14,869 bases of DNA from assembly GCA_030619345.1 (NCBI GenBank), contig JAUXBO010000019.1, forward strand, positions 1-14,869, given 5' to 3'. Below the pieces are notes generated by a model. That model was not told the DNA's origin. It searched no databases and saw nothing but the letters and a program-made list of their open reading frames with translations. Shown here in pieces: positions 5,693 to 14,276 of this stretch. How positions within the stretch are numbered: the stretch's first letter is position 1; the number at the start of each line of letters is the position of its first letter. The translations under genes were made by a program, and so were the position numbers. Source of the stretch: Candidatus Zixiibacteriota bacterium. GTDB lineage: Bacteria > Zixibacteria > MSB-5A5 > GN15 > FEB-12.

Positions 5693-6769
5693 CTAAAAGG
5701 CTATCTGGACTTGAGCTTGCAACAGATCGTTGTCCACATCCGTACCCTGTTCCATCTTGGCGATATAGTTGAGATAGAACATCGAGTTCAGACCGTCCAG
5801 ATAGTAGTTCACACCAATGGTCAGCCATGTTTCGCCGTCGTCTTCCAAATCGGTATTCGGGTCATAGAAGTCATAACGAACCAGGGCTTCAATGTCAGAA
5901 CGCAGTTCATAACTACCCTGGGCGAAATAGGCCATGGCATCAATTGTATTAGTCGTACTCATCGTAACGTCAGCAGGGTACTCATCCGAGGCCATCAGGA
6001 ATTCACCCCTTATTTTGAGAGGCAGGGTTTTGTGATCGACCTTCACCCAACCACCAAACCTGTTCTTGCTCGCAGTCTTTTCCGGAAAAGTGTAGGTAGT
6101 GGTCACCGCAGGCGTAACAGTGTTGTCGACCACCTCAAAGGGTTCAGGCAGAGCAAATCCCAACCAGGCATAGCCACCGACGCGAATGTCAACCTTCTCC
6201 ATTTTGGGTTTGAGGACCGCCCGAAACAGGAAATCTTTGGCATCGTTGTTGTCGGCGGTATTGTTCTTTTGATCCGCTCCATTATAGATACCAACCCCAA
6301 AATCAACGAATTCGGTAATGGTGTTGGTCTGCAGGCCGACCTGACGCCACATGGCGAATTTCTTAGTGGTCAACGGGTAGTTGATCATCTCCAGCTTGTG
6401 GGTAGCGGACGGCATATAAAGCGTAAACGGTGGCAGGAAACGGCCGAAGCAAATCTCGGTGTTGTTGATGTAAAAGAAACGGGCCTTGTAATCCAGAATT
6501 CCGGTCCCGTTCTTGTTCTCCAACTGCACGAAATACTTCACTTTGTCCGGAATAATACTTCCGAAAAACAGGACCCGTGCCCGATTCAGCGTGAAGGAAT
6601 CATAGCCTTCGGTGTCCTCCATGTGGTAGGTGTATCCGGCCTGCAGGTTGCCACCTATCTTGAGGGTGCCCTTGCCAACCTTGATTTCAGCCAACTCAGC
6701 CAGGGCCACACTGGAAACCAGTAATGACAGCAGCATCCCTGCCACAAGTGTAATGGTGAGCCTCTTCAT
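5693..6769 (-). CDS. Outer-membrane porin (phosphate-selective porin O/P-like)
   Basis: 358 residues from ATG 6769; AGG elements (AGGAAAGGCAGGT) just upstream and an immediate signal peptide support this start over the ATG at 6811. Signal peptide 1-24, with hydrophobic core LVAGMLLSLLVSSVALA and cleavage after ALA. The mature part is rich in alternating Tyr/Phe/Gly strands. It includes GNLQAGYTYH near the start, the SFTLNRARVLFFGSIIPDKVKYFVQ region typical of OprO/OprP-type porins, repeated FGVGIYNG- and YDFYDPN-like strands, and a C-terminal Phe (QVQIAF), as required for barrel assembly. It probably forms a passive channel for small anions such as formate or oxyanions. It sits in the FDH operon between fdhB (88 bases downstream of its stop) and the membrane protein. 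Confidence 0.85.
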   Translation of the reverse strand: MKRLTITLVAGMLLSLLVSSVALAELAEIKVGKGTLKIGGNLQAGYTYHMEDTEGYDSFTLNRARVLFFGSIIPDKVKYFVQLENKNGTGILDYKARFFYINNTEICFGRFLPPFTLYMPSATHKLEMINYPLTTKKFAMWRQVGLQTNTITEFVDFGVGIYNGADQKNNTADNNDAKDFLFRAVLKPKMEKVDIRVGGYAWLGFALPEPFEVVDNTVTPAVTTTYTFPEKTASKNRFGGWVKVDHKTLPLKIRGEFLMASDEYPADVTMSTTNTIDAMAYFAQGSYELRSDIEALVRYDFYDPNTDLEDDGETWLTIGVNYYLDGLNSMFYLNYIAKMEQGTDVDNDLLQAQVQIAF

Positions 6770-6857
6770 TTGACCTGCCTTTCCTCTATTGTTTTGTTTG
6801 TTCATTGTCATTTTGTTGTTCGTTTCATCAAAAAAGTAAACGCACTTACTCGTCTTG

Positions 6858-7652
6858 TTAGACCTCTTCTTCTTCCCGGACTTCTCTCACTCTTGCCATC
6901 AACAAACCTACAATGGAAGCCGTTATAGTCAATCCACCTACCGGTTTGAGAAGTTCGCGGAAGAACCCTATGTCTGCCGGAGCCTCCGGAGTTTTGATGA
7001 CATCAGGGTAGTAATCCAGGGATTCCGGGAAAACTGTGATCACGTGAGTTCCGGTTCCTAACTCCTTTTCACCATATATGTGTGGATGCTTACCTTGTGC
7101 TTCAAGCCTTTCCTTTGCCTGATGAGCCATTTTGAGGATTTTATCGTAGTCGTCATAAATCAGAGCGCCTGAGGGACAGGCCTTGGAGCAGGCCGGTTCC
7201 AACCCGTTGCTCACCCGATCAATGCAGAACGTGCACTTGGTGGATTTTTCCGTATCGTAATCGATTTGCGGAATATTCCATGGGCAGTATTCATTACAGG
7301 CCCCACATCCAATGCACAGTTCTGTGTTAACATAGACCATGCCACGTTCTTTATCGTGTATCATGGCTTTGACTGGTTCTACCGGGCAAGCCTTCACACA
7401 GGCGGGATCACTACAGTGGAGGCAGCGGTGAACTCTGAAAAGCCACTTCAACTGGCCGTCAGCTTTCACCTCGTAGAACTTAACCAGGCTATATGTGTGT
7501 GGTGACAATCCCGCCGGGTTCTGGTAACCACCTTTTTCTGCAAAGAAGGTTGTTTTCTCTGCTGGCAGCTGATTCCATTGTTTGCAGGCTACCTGGCAGC
7601 CCCGGCAGGCAGTACACTTAGCCATGTCGAAAAGCAGACCCTTTTTCGGCAT
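6858..7652 (-). CDS. fdhB: Formate dehydrogenase iron-sulfur (beta) subunit with C-terminal membrane anchor
   Basis: 264 residues. Four cysteine groups for four [4Fe-4S] clusters: CTACRGCQVAC (about 13-23), CLHCSDPACVKACP (about 77-90), CIGCGACNEYCP (about 111-122), and CTFC...CSKACP (about 139-159). This is the electron-transfer ladder of the FdnH/FdhB family. It passes electrons from the molybdenum/tungsten site of FdhA towards the membrane. A single hydrophobic helix near 233-250 (LKPVGGLTITASIVGLLMA) is a C-terminal anchor as in E. coli FdnH, followed by an acidic EEEE tail. The start follows an ideal AAGGAGGTG ribosome site lying inside the last codons of fdhA; one base separates the fdhA stop and this ATG. 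No gamma (cytochrome b) gene follows; the next gene is a porin. Confidence 0.93.
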   Translation of the reverse strand: MPKKGLLFDMAKCTACRGCQVACKQWNQLPAEKTTFFAEKGGYQNPAGLSPHTYSLVKFYEVKADGQLKWLFRVHRCLHCSDPACVKACPVEPVKAMIHDKERGMVYVNTELCIGCGACNEYCPWNIPQIDYDTEKSTKCTFCIDRVSNGLEPACSKACPSGALIYDDYDKILKMAHQAKERLEAQGKHPHIYGEKELGTGTHVITVFPESLDYYPDVIKTPEAPADIGFFRELLKPVGGLTITASIVGLLMARVREVREEEEV

Positions 7653-7653
7653 C

Positions 7654-10600
7654 TTATCCCACCTCCTTTTCTATGTTACATAGGAATGCTTTGAACTCCG
7701 GTATCATCGTGTTAGCGTCCCCAACGTGTGGCGTCAGAAGGTTAGCCGAATCGCCCTTCGCCAATCCAGTATATCCAAAGTGCCAGGTGAGACCTACTTC
7801 GTCAATCTGACGACCGTCAATCGTGAATGGCTCGAAACGATCGGTAACCAGAGCATAAGCTCCAGCCTTCCCACGCGCCGAAGTAACCACGACCCGATCA
7901 CCGTTCTTGATTCCTTTGCGTTTGGCTAGATCGGAGGACATCTCCACAAATGAATCTGGCACCAACTCAACCAGCCAAGGCAGGTTACGTGTCATGCAGC
8001 CCGCCTGCCAGTGTTCGGAGACGCGATAGGTGGTGGCAATAATCGGATACTTATCGGAAGTGCCGATGTTATCGACTTCTGGGGTATTCCATATCTTGAT
8101 GGCCGGATTAACCTGTGTCTTGGACATAAGGTTATCGACCGGGCTTTCCACCGGTTCATAATGTTCAGGGAAAGGACCATCAGCCAGACCGGTACTGAAA
8201 ACACAAGCCAGGCCTTCCGGTCGCATGATAAAGGGATGCTTAGTTCCGGGGGCCCAGCCACCATCGGGAACATCGCCTTCCCATTTCTTTGTCTCTTTGT
8301 TCCAACGGATAACCCAGCGTTTGTCATCCCACGGGTTCCCTTGGGGATCAACCGAGGCGCGGTTGTAGATGATGCGACGGTTGACAGGCCAGCACCAGGA
8401 CCACTTTGGATACAAGCCGATCTTATTTATGGCATCTTCTGTACCGCGCCGGGCGGCCATGTTGCCGGCGTTGGTGTAACTGGCGCAATACAGCCAGTTA
8501 CCGGAAATGGTCGAGCCGTCATCCTTAAGGTACGCAAAGCTCGGTACCTGATCGCCCTTTTTGAACGACTTGTTCTTCTTGGGGAAGTTTACATCCTTAG
8601 TGAAGTAGCCGTTCACTTCTTTGGCAATGATATGTGGGTCGGGTTCTTCGTGTCCGTAATCCCAGGCCAGGTCACGAATAGGATCCGGGAAGACACCGCC
8701 AGTTTCATACTCTTTCTTGAGGGCTCTAACCAACTTGTCGAGAATCCATGCGTCACTTTTGGCTTCACCAGGCGGATTAACCGCTTTGTAACGCCACTGC
8801 ATCCAACGGCCGCTGTTGGAGATCGACCCTTCCTTTTCAACTGAACCCGCAGCGGGTAACATGAAGACTTCGGTGTTGATCGATGCCGGATCGGCACCGG
8901 GTCGCTGCCAGAAGTCTGCAGTTTCAGTATCCCAGAGATCAATTGCCACCAGCCAGTCCAGTTTGTGCAGGGCTTTTCTCTCCATGTTGGAGTTGGGTCC
9001 ACCCACGGCTGGATTCTGACCGAAACAGAACAAACCCTTGATATTTCCGGCATACATGTGTTCAAATAACGAGATATGCGAATAATTGCCGGAACGTTTC
9101 GGCAGATAGTCGTAGCAGAAGTCGTTATTCTTGGTGGCTTTTTCACCCCAGAAGGCTTTGAGCAAACTGACCATGTACTTGGGGTAATTGCTCCACCAGT
9201 TGGCGCTCATCGGGTCTTTGGTCTTGGGCGTCCACTTGTCGAGGTAGGCCTTGAGGTTAACGTTGTCTATGTGTGGAGACTTCAGATAACCGGGAATGAT
9301 GTGGAAGAGCAGGCACATATCGGTGGAACCCTGCACGTTGGATTCACCACGAAGAGCATTGATACCACCACCAGCGCGTCCAATATTACCCATCAGCAAC
9401 TGCAATATTACATAACTGCGGATGTTCTGAGTGCCATGGGTGTGCTGCGTGGTACCCATGGCATATAGCCAGGTAGCAACACGGTCGGGAGTGTGCGTAG
9501 AAGTCAATATCTTGCAGATATTGGTGAAGTCTTTGGGGGGCGCTCCTGTGATACGGCTGACAGCGTCAACAGTGTAGCGCGCAAAGTGCTTCTTGAGCAA
9601 CTGATAAACACATTGTGGATGTTCAAGGCTCTTGTCTCGCTTGGGAACCCCGTTTTCATCAAGTTCATATCCCCAGCTCTTTTTGTCATAAGACCGCTTA
9701 TCGGAGTCATAGCTGGAGAATATGCCTTCATGGAAAGCGAAGTCCTTGCTGATGATACAGGAGCCATTAGTGTACTCAGCCACATACTCTTTATGTATCA
9801 GATTGTTCTGCAGAGCATAATTAATGATACCGCCGACAAAAGCAATGTCGGTCCCCGAGCGTAGCTTACAGTAGTGGTCAGCAAACGATGATGTACGCGT
9901 AAAACGAGGATCAACAGAAAGGATGACAGCGCCGCGCTCTTTCGCCCGCTGCAACCAACGGATAGCAATCGGGTGGTTTTCGGCGCAGTTGGAGCCCATA
10001 ATCATGACCACATCGGCATGGATCATATCGATCCAGTGGTTGGTCATGGCTCCTCTTCCAAACGAAGCCGCCAAACTGGCGACAGTGGAAGAGTGTCATA
10101 TACGGGCCTGGTGTTCCAGGTACGTGATACCAAGAGCCCGGGCCGTTTTGCTGAGCAGATAACATTCCTCGTTGTCCAGGGATGCTCCGCCCAGGCAGGC
10201 AATGCCGTCGGTACGATTAACAACCTTGCCCTTTTCTTTAGCGATGAAAGTCTCATCACGCGATTTCTTGACTCGTTTGGCAATTTGCTGAATTGCCCAG
10301 TCCCAATCTTTTTCTTCCCACTCTGAGGATCCTGCGGCACGGTAGCGTACCTTCTGCAGTCGCCGTTCATTGTTGGCAACCTGGTAGAGCGCGCTACCCT
10401 TTGAACACAGGGCTCCTTCATTGATGGGATGATCGGGATCACCCTCGATATTGATCACTTTGCCGTCCTTCACCGAAACGATTTGACCGCAACCAACGCC
10501 ACAGTATGGGCAAATGGTGGTCGTTTCTTTCGATCGGGCCGTTCTCAGTGCGGGTAGTGCGGCAGGTGATGCCTGGGGTGCGATACCGAACAATCCAACT

Positions 10601-10656
10601 CCTGCAGCAAGGCCGGTGGAGCCTCGTTTCAGGAATTGACGTCTCGAATAGGTCAT
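7654..10656 (-). CDS. fdhA: Formate dehydrogenase catalytic (alpha) subunit, selenocysteine-containing, Tat-exported
   Basis: One 1000-residue protein interrupted by an in-frame TGA at 10098-10096, read as selenocysteine 187. On either side the protein matches E. coli FdnG: EHQARI-U-HSSTVASLA..., then FGRGAMTNHW. The adjacent His188 is the usual catalytic partner. N-terminal features: twin-arginine signal SRRQFLKRG (4-12), hydrophobic stretch to about 30, then the [4Fe-4S] ligands Cys49, 52, 56 and 84 (CPYCGVGC...CSKG). The remainder is the bis-MGD (DMSO-reductase-type) domain. It oxidises formate to CO2 in the periplasm. AGGAG eight bases upstream supports the start, 32 bases after fdhE. The cofactor metal may be Mo or W; both occur in such enzymes. 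Automatic callers would split it into two genes. Confidence 0.95.
10053..10093 (-). promoter_or_regulatory. Bacterial SECIS hairpin of fdhA
   Basis: Two bases after the UGA, the minus strand gives CTCTTCCA-ctgt-CGCCA-gtt-TGGCG-gcttcgtt-TGGAAGAG: an 8-pair outer stem and a 5-pair inner stem, both perfect, with a GUU apical loop 19 bases after the UGA. This position and form fit the SelB-binding SECIS of bacterial formate dehydrogenase mRNAs. Confidence 0.8.
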
Positions 10657-10688
10657 ACCATCTTCTCCTATAGGTTATATCGCTGCGA

Positions 10689-11597
10689 CTATGTGTTTGA
10701 TGCTTTGCTTTTATATTTCCGAGCGGCTTCGCTGTCCTTTTTGTCGAAAGCAGCAGAACCGACAAAATTTCTTACGTATTTCTCTTGGGCAGCGGCTGCG
10801 TCGAGAGTCGAGGTGGCAAGATATTCCACTTCGGGACTGTCGGCCTTGATAGCGTCGGTTTGCCTTTCGTCTCGTGTCTTGAGATACCGACGGCAACTCT
10901 CACAGGTTTGAATGCGATAGCCTTCCCAGTCTTCAACAGTGATGAACCCCAATTTCGTTTGGTCATTTTCCAGGCAGAAGGGGCAAACCATACGGGGGAA
11001 ATGCCAATGTCCTCCACAACCCACACACCAGAGGTTGCGACGACCGCTCTCAGAGTCGAGCCGTGCCATGCAAGGCCACAAGCCGCACACCGGACAGAAT
11101 CCCAAATGCCAATCGGAAGAATCGAACTTGGCGAGATATCTCTCTCGTGCAAGCTGACGAATAGGACGAGCCAGAAAGACCGCCCAAAAGGCCAGTTCGT
11201 CAAGTGAGCGTTCGTGCGTTTTGCTTAGAGCCACAAGGTATGCACCATCGCCAGCCAGGATGCGATGCAGAAAAACGGAAATCGGATTTGAGGGAGCCAC
11301 AGGTACGTCAAAGTCTGAGACGATATTGCGGAACGAATCACTGATAGATTCCACGAGAAGCTGTTCTAATTGCTCGCCGAAACTGTGTACAGTTGAGTAA
11401 TTCAGGTCAAAAGATAAATCCTTAAGCACTGGGAAACCCTGAGCTGCTGCTTGCTGATGTTGGGCAAGATGTGACTCGATCTGTGTTACGAACTGTGGGT
11501 TATGCTCAAGAAAAGAAATGCTCGTTGGGATGTAGGAATCCAGAAATTGTTTGAACTTGCCGGTGGATGTATCTCCGTCTAACTCAAAACGAACCAT
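10689..11597 (-). CDS. fdhE: FdhE, formate dehydrogenase accessory protein
   Basis: 302 residues. FdhE is a rubredoxin-like iron-binding protein needed for formation of active respiratory (Tat-exported) formate dehydrogenases; it acts in the cytoplasm on the catalytic subunit before export. The C-terminal half carries the family's cysteine pattern: CPVCG (168-172), CVGC (191-194), CPFC (205-208) and CESC (232-235), the last followed by RRYLKTRD, close to the usual C-x-x-C-x-x-YLK ending. The N-terminal ~150 residues are helical and variable, as in other FdhE proteins. The tail (about 250-302) is charged and Ala-rich. First gene of the FDH operon, 32 bases before fdhA, behind a good promoter; AAGG about eight bases upstream of the ATG. 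Having fdhE first puts the maturation factor ahead of its client. Confidence 0.9.
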   Translation of the reverse strand: MVRFELDGDTSTGKFKQFLDSYIPTSISFLEHNPQFVTQIESHLAQHQQAAAQGFPVLKDLSFDLNYSTVHSFGEQLEQLLVESISDSFRNIVSDFDVPVAPSNPISVFLHRILAGDGAYLVALSKTHERSLDELAFWAVFLARPIRQLARERYLAKFDSSDWHLGFCPVCGLWPCMARLDSESGRRNLWCVGCGGHWHFPRMVCPFCLENDQTKLGFITVEDWEGYRIQTCESCRRYLKTRDERQTDAIKADSPEVEYLATSTLDAAAAQEKYVRNFVGSAAFDKKDSEAARKYKSKASNT

Positions 11598-11640
11598 CTG
11601 ATATACCTTAATATTTGTGCATCATAAAGAGCTTGTGAAT

Positions 11641-11668
11641 ATAGTAACAATATAAGCATAGTAACAAT
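11641..11668. repeat. Direct repeat overlapping the FDH operon promoter
   Basis: ATAGTAACAAT occurs at 11641-11651 and again exactly at 11658-11668, a 17-base period. The copies flank and partly cover the proposed -10 box on the minus strand. Two identical 11-base copies at a promoter are best read as a regulator-binding site, although the region is AT-rich. Confidence 0.5.
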
Positions 11669-11684
11669 GTCACCAGAATGTCAA
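11655..11684 (-). promoter_or_regulatory. Sigma-70-type promoter of the fdhE-fdhA-fdhB operon
   Basis: On the minus strand a perfect TTGACA (11684-11679), an 18-base spacer and TATGCT (11660-11655). Transcription would start near 11648, giving a leader of about 50 bases to the fdhE ATG. No Moco-type riboswitch core is seen in this leader, so control here is probably by the repeat-bound factor. Confidence 0.6.
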
Positions 11685-11689
11685 GTTAT

Positions 11690-12301
11690 TTTCTTTTATC
11701 TAAGTGGGAATAGTATAATTATGGTTTTTTTTGTATAATTTAGAAAAAAAGATATGCTACACTTTAAGGTTGCTTTTGTCAGGCACATAATTGCAGCCCA
11801 ATTGTCACTGGAATGCCTACAGTGGTACAACATTTCCATTTCTCTCTCAGTAACCACACCAGATCAAGCTGAATTCGGTGCATTATTGTATTATATGGTG
11901 AAGATTCGGTTTACTTTCAAGCCGTTCAACAGATTCTGAACTGAGGATTGTCGACAAAGAAAGGAGCAACGCATCTCATTACTCGGTCTGCTGAGGTGGT
12001 GATGATGCGGATGTTCAATTGCGCCGAACATGAAAATGGGCAAATATTGTGTTGGTTCAACTTGGCCAAACCAATTTTGGATGATGTACGGGGCCCCATC
12101 CACCTGCGGTGGGGTGAGAGTCTTTACAAATTGGAATCAATTCCGCAATTTCTCCGTGAGTCACGTAGTGCTGGTACCCCACCCACCGAATAGTCTCGCT
12201 GCCGTTGACAACGGGCCAAATAAAAGACGCACAAATCTACCATTGCGGCCATTGGGAGTATTTCATACCTTTAATGATAGACATCATACCGATTCCAAGA
12301 A
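11690..12301. other. Long intergenic region with no convincing gene
   Basis: About 600 bases between the divergent FDH and sigma-like operons. The left part (11690-11760) is very AT-rich, with TATAAT at 11714-11719 and 11734-11739 and poly-T/poly-A runs. A short hairpin CCACC-TGC-GGTGG lies at 12100-12112. Several 60-95 codon frames are open on both strands but have poor ribosome sites and no recognisable domain. A weak plus-strand promoter, TTGCGG (12243-12248), 17 bases, TACCTT (12266-12271), lies just upstream of the next gene. No tRNA, insertion sequence or CRISPR array is seen. Confidence 0.5.
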
Positions 12302-13417
12302 ATGCGACCGCACTTGACCAGCAACAGAGATGCAAACAAGGCACAAGTAGTGAAGGAGTTTCTTTCCAACCCTTTGGCAAGAGACACCTTTGACAATTTC
12401 TTTTCATATAGTTACCTGTTGGTGCTAACTACGATCCGCTATTTGAAACAGCTGGGATTTGCGCTGCCTGTTGACGATCGCACGGATCGCGACCCGCTAA
12501 AAGATCTGGCCATAGATGTACTCGCCGACTTTCTTGAGTCGAAACCGGGACGACAGTTTTTTGTTATCTTTGATTACTTTCGTGCACATGAGTTACTGCT
12601 ACCGAACAGGATCAGCGATAAAGAACTGCTCGCTCGTTTTGCAGGCCTCGTCAGAGGATTTACAAGACAAAAGATATGGCGAATCAAGAATGAGTCAGAC
12701 TCACAGATTGCGAATCTGAAGAAGAGCTTTGGTGATATCTTCAAGTCCCGTCAATATCGAATCGAAACCGATACAGCAAATGTTCAATTCATATCACTTG
12801 CTTCTGCTACCATAGATGAGAATCTCCCTATGGTCAATATGGTCGAGTTGGATCGAATCGTGCTTGAGGCATACTGCCAGACGACTCCAAGAACCGATTG
12901 GTGCCGGAAGGTTTTCGAGTTACTTGCACAAATAGAGTCTGTTCAACAGAAAATACGAAAGTCTGATCTTCTGGCTATGGTGATAGCCGTAAACACCAAA
13001 GCGGTCGATCTTGATCAGGCTCTTTCCTTTGGTTATGGTACTCCAATTGATGATTTGTTTGTCGAGCAGATCCTGGTGGAAAGAGACAAAACAATCTCGT
13101 CTGCTGCGGTTAAAAAACTGGATAAATTTGTGAGCGGGGGGCGCCTTTCTGAGGATGAAAAAAAATGCCTGTTGCAGGCAGTCACACAGTACCTGACCGA
13201 CCTGACCGAAAGTGCGCAGGCCGATAAACTGACAAAGTACTTCAGAGAAAACATGCCAGACGATGCTTGGAATCGGTATCATAAGGATTACAAGTACATA
13301 TTCGACAGTGTTGTTGCCAAATGCCTGAGTGAATTCCGTAAAAGATTGCGGGACAATCCTATAATTAAGGCATTTGGGTACTATTTACCTGATGATGGAA
13401 AAGAGAGAGAGGTGTAA
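12302..13417 (+). CDS. Possible divergent sigma-factor-like protein, first gene of an operon
   Basis: 371 residues, not securely recognised. The N-terminal ~150 residues resemble sigma-70 region 2 in layout: a helix FDNFFSYSYLLVLTTIRYLKQ, then DPLKDLAIDVLADFLE (where sigma factors have the DxEDLxQEVF helix), then ARFAGLVRGFTRQKIWRIKN (like the FRAWLFRIARN...DxxR helix). The middle and C-terminal parts are helical and charged, ending in YIFDSVVAKCLSEFRKRL. At 371 residues it is longer than a typical ECF sigma, and no clear region 4 helix-turn-helix is visible. The next gene encodes a zf-HC2 protein, the usual anti-sigma type neighbour, which supports the idea by context. The start is uncertain: ATG 12302 has a poor ribosome site; GTG 12350 is an alternative with AAGG upstream. 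Confidence 0.6.
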   Translation: MRPHLTSNRDANKAQVVKEFLSNPLARDTFDNFFSYSYLLVLTTIRYLKQLGFALPVDDRTDRDPLKDLAIDVLADFLESKPGRQFFVIFDYFRAHELLLPNRISDKELLARFAGLVRGFTRQKIWRIKNESDSQIANLKKSFGDIFKSRQYRIETDTANVQFISLASATIDENLPMVNMVELDRIVLEAYCQTTPRTDWCRKVFELLAQIESVQQKIRKSDLLAMVIAVNTKAVDLDQALSFGYGTPIDDLFVEQILVERDKTISSAAVKKLDKFVSGGRLSEDEKKCLLQAVTQYLTDLTESAQADKLTKYFRENMPDDAWNRYHKDYKYIFDSVVAKCLSEFRKRLRDNPIIKAFGYYLPDDGKEREV

Positions 13418-13418
13418 T

Positions 13419-14276
13419 ATGCACCTGTCACGGAGTGACTTAGAGAAATACATTGATAGAATGCCGTCTAACGGAGGGTTAGAGGCTATTAAGGAGCATT
13501 TGGATTCGTGTGAACTTTGCTCCAAATTGTACAATAATCTCGTCGAGTGGAAAAGGCAGTTGCAAATCACGGAGAAGGAAAAAATGCCTGCTAGGGCAGC
13601 AGCTCTGGCTGATAAACTATTTGCCACGGCGATGAGGGGGATTTTAATCCGATTGAGTTCAATTTCCGCAAAATCCGGGACACCGCCCGATCTTCTCGCA
13701 GCCGACGGTGACCGTCCATCCGATTTGCCGCTCCAAGACGTGTCCACCTTCATTTCGGAATCTCCGGAAATTGTGCTGAGGGTGATTCGGGCCGGCGGCG
13801 GAGAGCCGGACAAGATTCAGCTCATCACCGAAGACCGAGCGCTCTCGTCCAACGTTTTGGTGCAGGCACCCGAATTGGATTGCGAATTCCTGACTGATCT
13901 TGAAGGTTGCGCCGAGCTGTCGGCTCCGGGTGTTAATACCTATGACGCCGTCAAGTGGCAGATCAAATTGCCGGATGCTGTCTTTTCTTTAGAGCCACTC
14001 GATTATGACCCGGACAAAACGGAATCTGTCCTGGAAACAGTTCTTGAATCGGACCAGCATGACCGAATAAAAGTGAGGATGGAACAAAAGGCCGAAGGCA
14101 AGCTGCTTCAGATTGAAATCCTCGAACTAAACGGAAGCGAGGACTTCGGCGACGTGAATGTCGTGATAACCCACGGCGGGGAACTTGCAAAAAATACGGG
14201 CACTCCTAATCAGGCGATCACATTCACGCTGCCTGACAAAAACGCCGGAATCGGTATCAGGCTGTTTCAAAAATGA
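13419..14276 (+). CDS. zf-HC2 (anti-sigma-type zinc-binding) domain protein
   Basis: 285 residues from ATG 13419, one base after the upstream stop, with GAGAGGTG just before it; a longer frame from 13374 would overlap the upstream gene and lacks this site. The N-terminus is a short anti-sigma-like zinc domain: His27-x3-Cys31-x2-Cys34 (HLDSCELC), preceded by SRSDLEKYIDRM as in zf-HC2 proteins. A helix follows (about 57-78), then a Ser/Pro-rich linker. The C-terminal half (about 110-285) is predicted beta-rich, acidic and without cysteines. No transmembrane helix is evident, unlike many membrane anti-sigma factors, so it is probably cytoplasmic. It likely binds the preceding sigma-like protein. 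It overlaps the next gene by ATGA, indicating coupled translation. Confidence 0.75.
   Translation: MHLSRSDLEKYIDRMPSNGGLEAIKEHLDSCELCSKLYNNLVEWKRQLQITEKEKMPARAAALADKLFATAMRGILIRLSSISAKSGTPPDLLAADGDRPSDLPLQDVSTFISESPEIVLRVIRAGGGEPDKIQLITEDRALSSNVLVQAPELDCEFLTDLEGCAELSAPGVNTYDAVKWQIKLPDAVFSLEPLDYDPDKTESVLETVLESDQHDRIKVRMEQKAEGKLLQIEILELNGSEDFGDVNVVITHGGELAKNTGTPNQAITFTLPDKNAGIGIRLFQK

Noticed and set aside
5676..5828. N-terminal extension of the membrane protein to 5828
   Set aside because: It would run far into the porin gene; the extension is non-hydrophobic and out of character, and ATG 5675 has AGGGG upstream.
5711..6724. A 337-codon open frame on the plus strand opposite the porin gene
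   Set aside because: It is a shadow of the porin: the porin frame has a signal peptide, ribosome site, barrel strands and terminal Phe, while this frame has no domain or ribosome site.
8011..8844. A 277-codon open frame on the plus strand opposite fdhA
   Set aside because: fdhA is unambiguous here, and the antisense frame shows no recognisable motif; long antisense frames are expected with this codon use.
10096..10098. TGA as a true stop or a frameshifted pseudogene of fdhA
   Set aside because: The frame is unbroken on both sides, the position matches the FdnG selenocysteine, and a SECIS-type hairpin follows directly.
11754..11939. A 61-codon plus-strand ORF in the long gap
   Set aside because: Weak ribosome site, no domain, and unusual composition in an AT-rich region; no support beyond openness.
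12100..12112. Hairpin CCACC-TGC-GGTGG as a terminator
   Set aside because: No U-run follows on either strand and no gene ends nearby.
11948..12193. An 81-codon plus-strand ORF starting with TTG
   Set aside because: A ribosome site is lacking, the start is TTG, and an opposite-strand frame looks at least as protein-like; neither can be supported.
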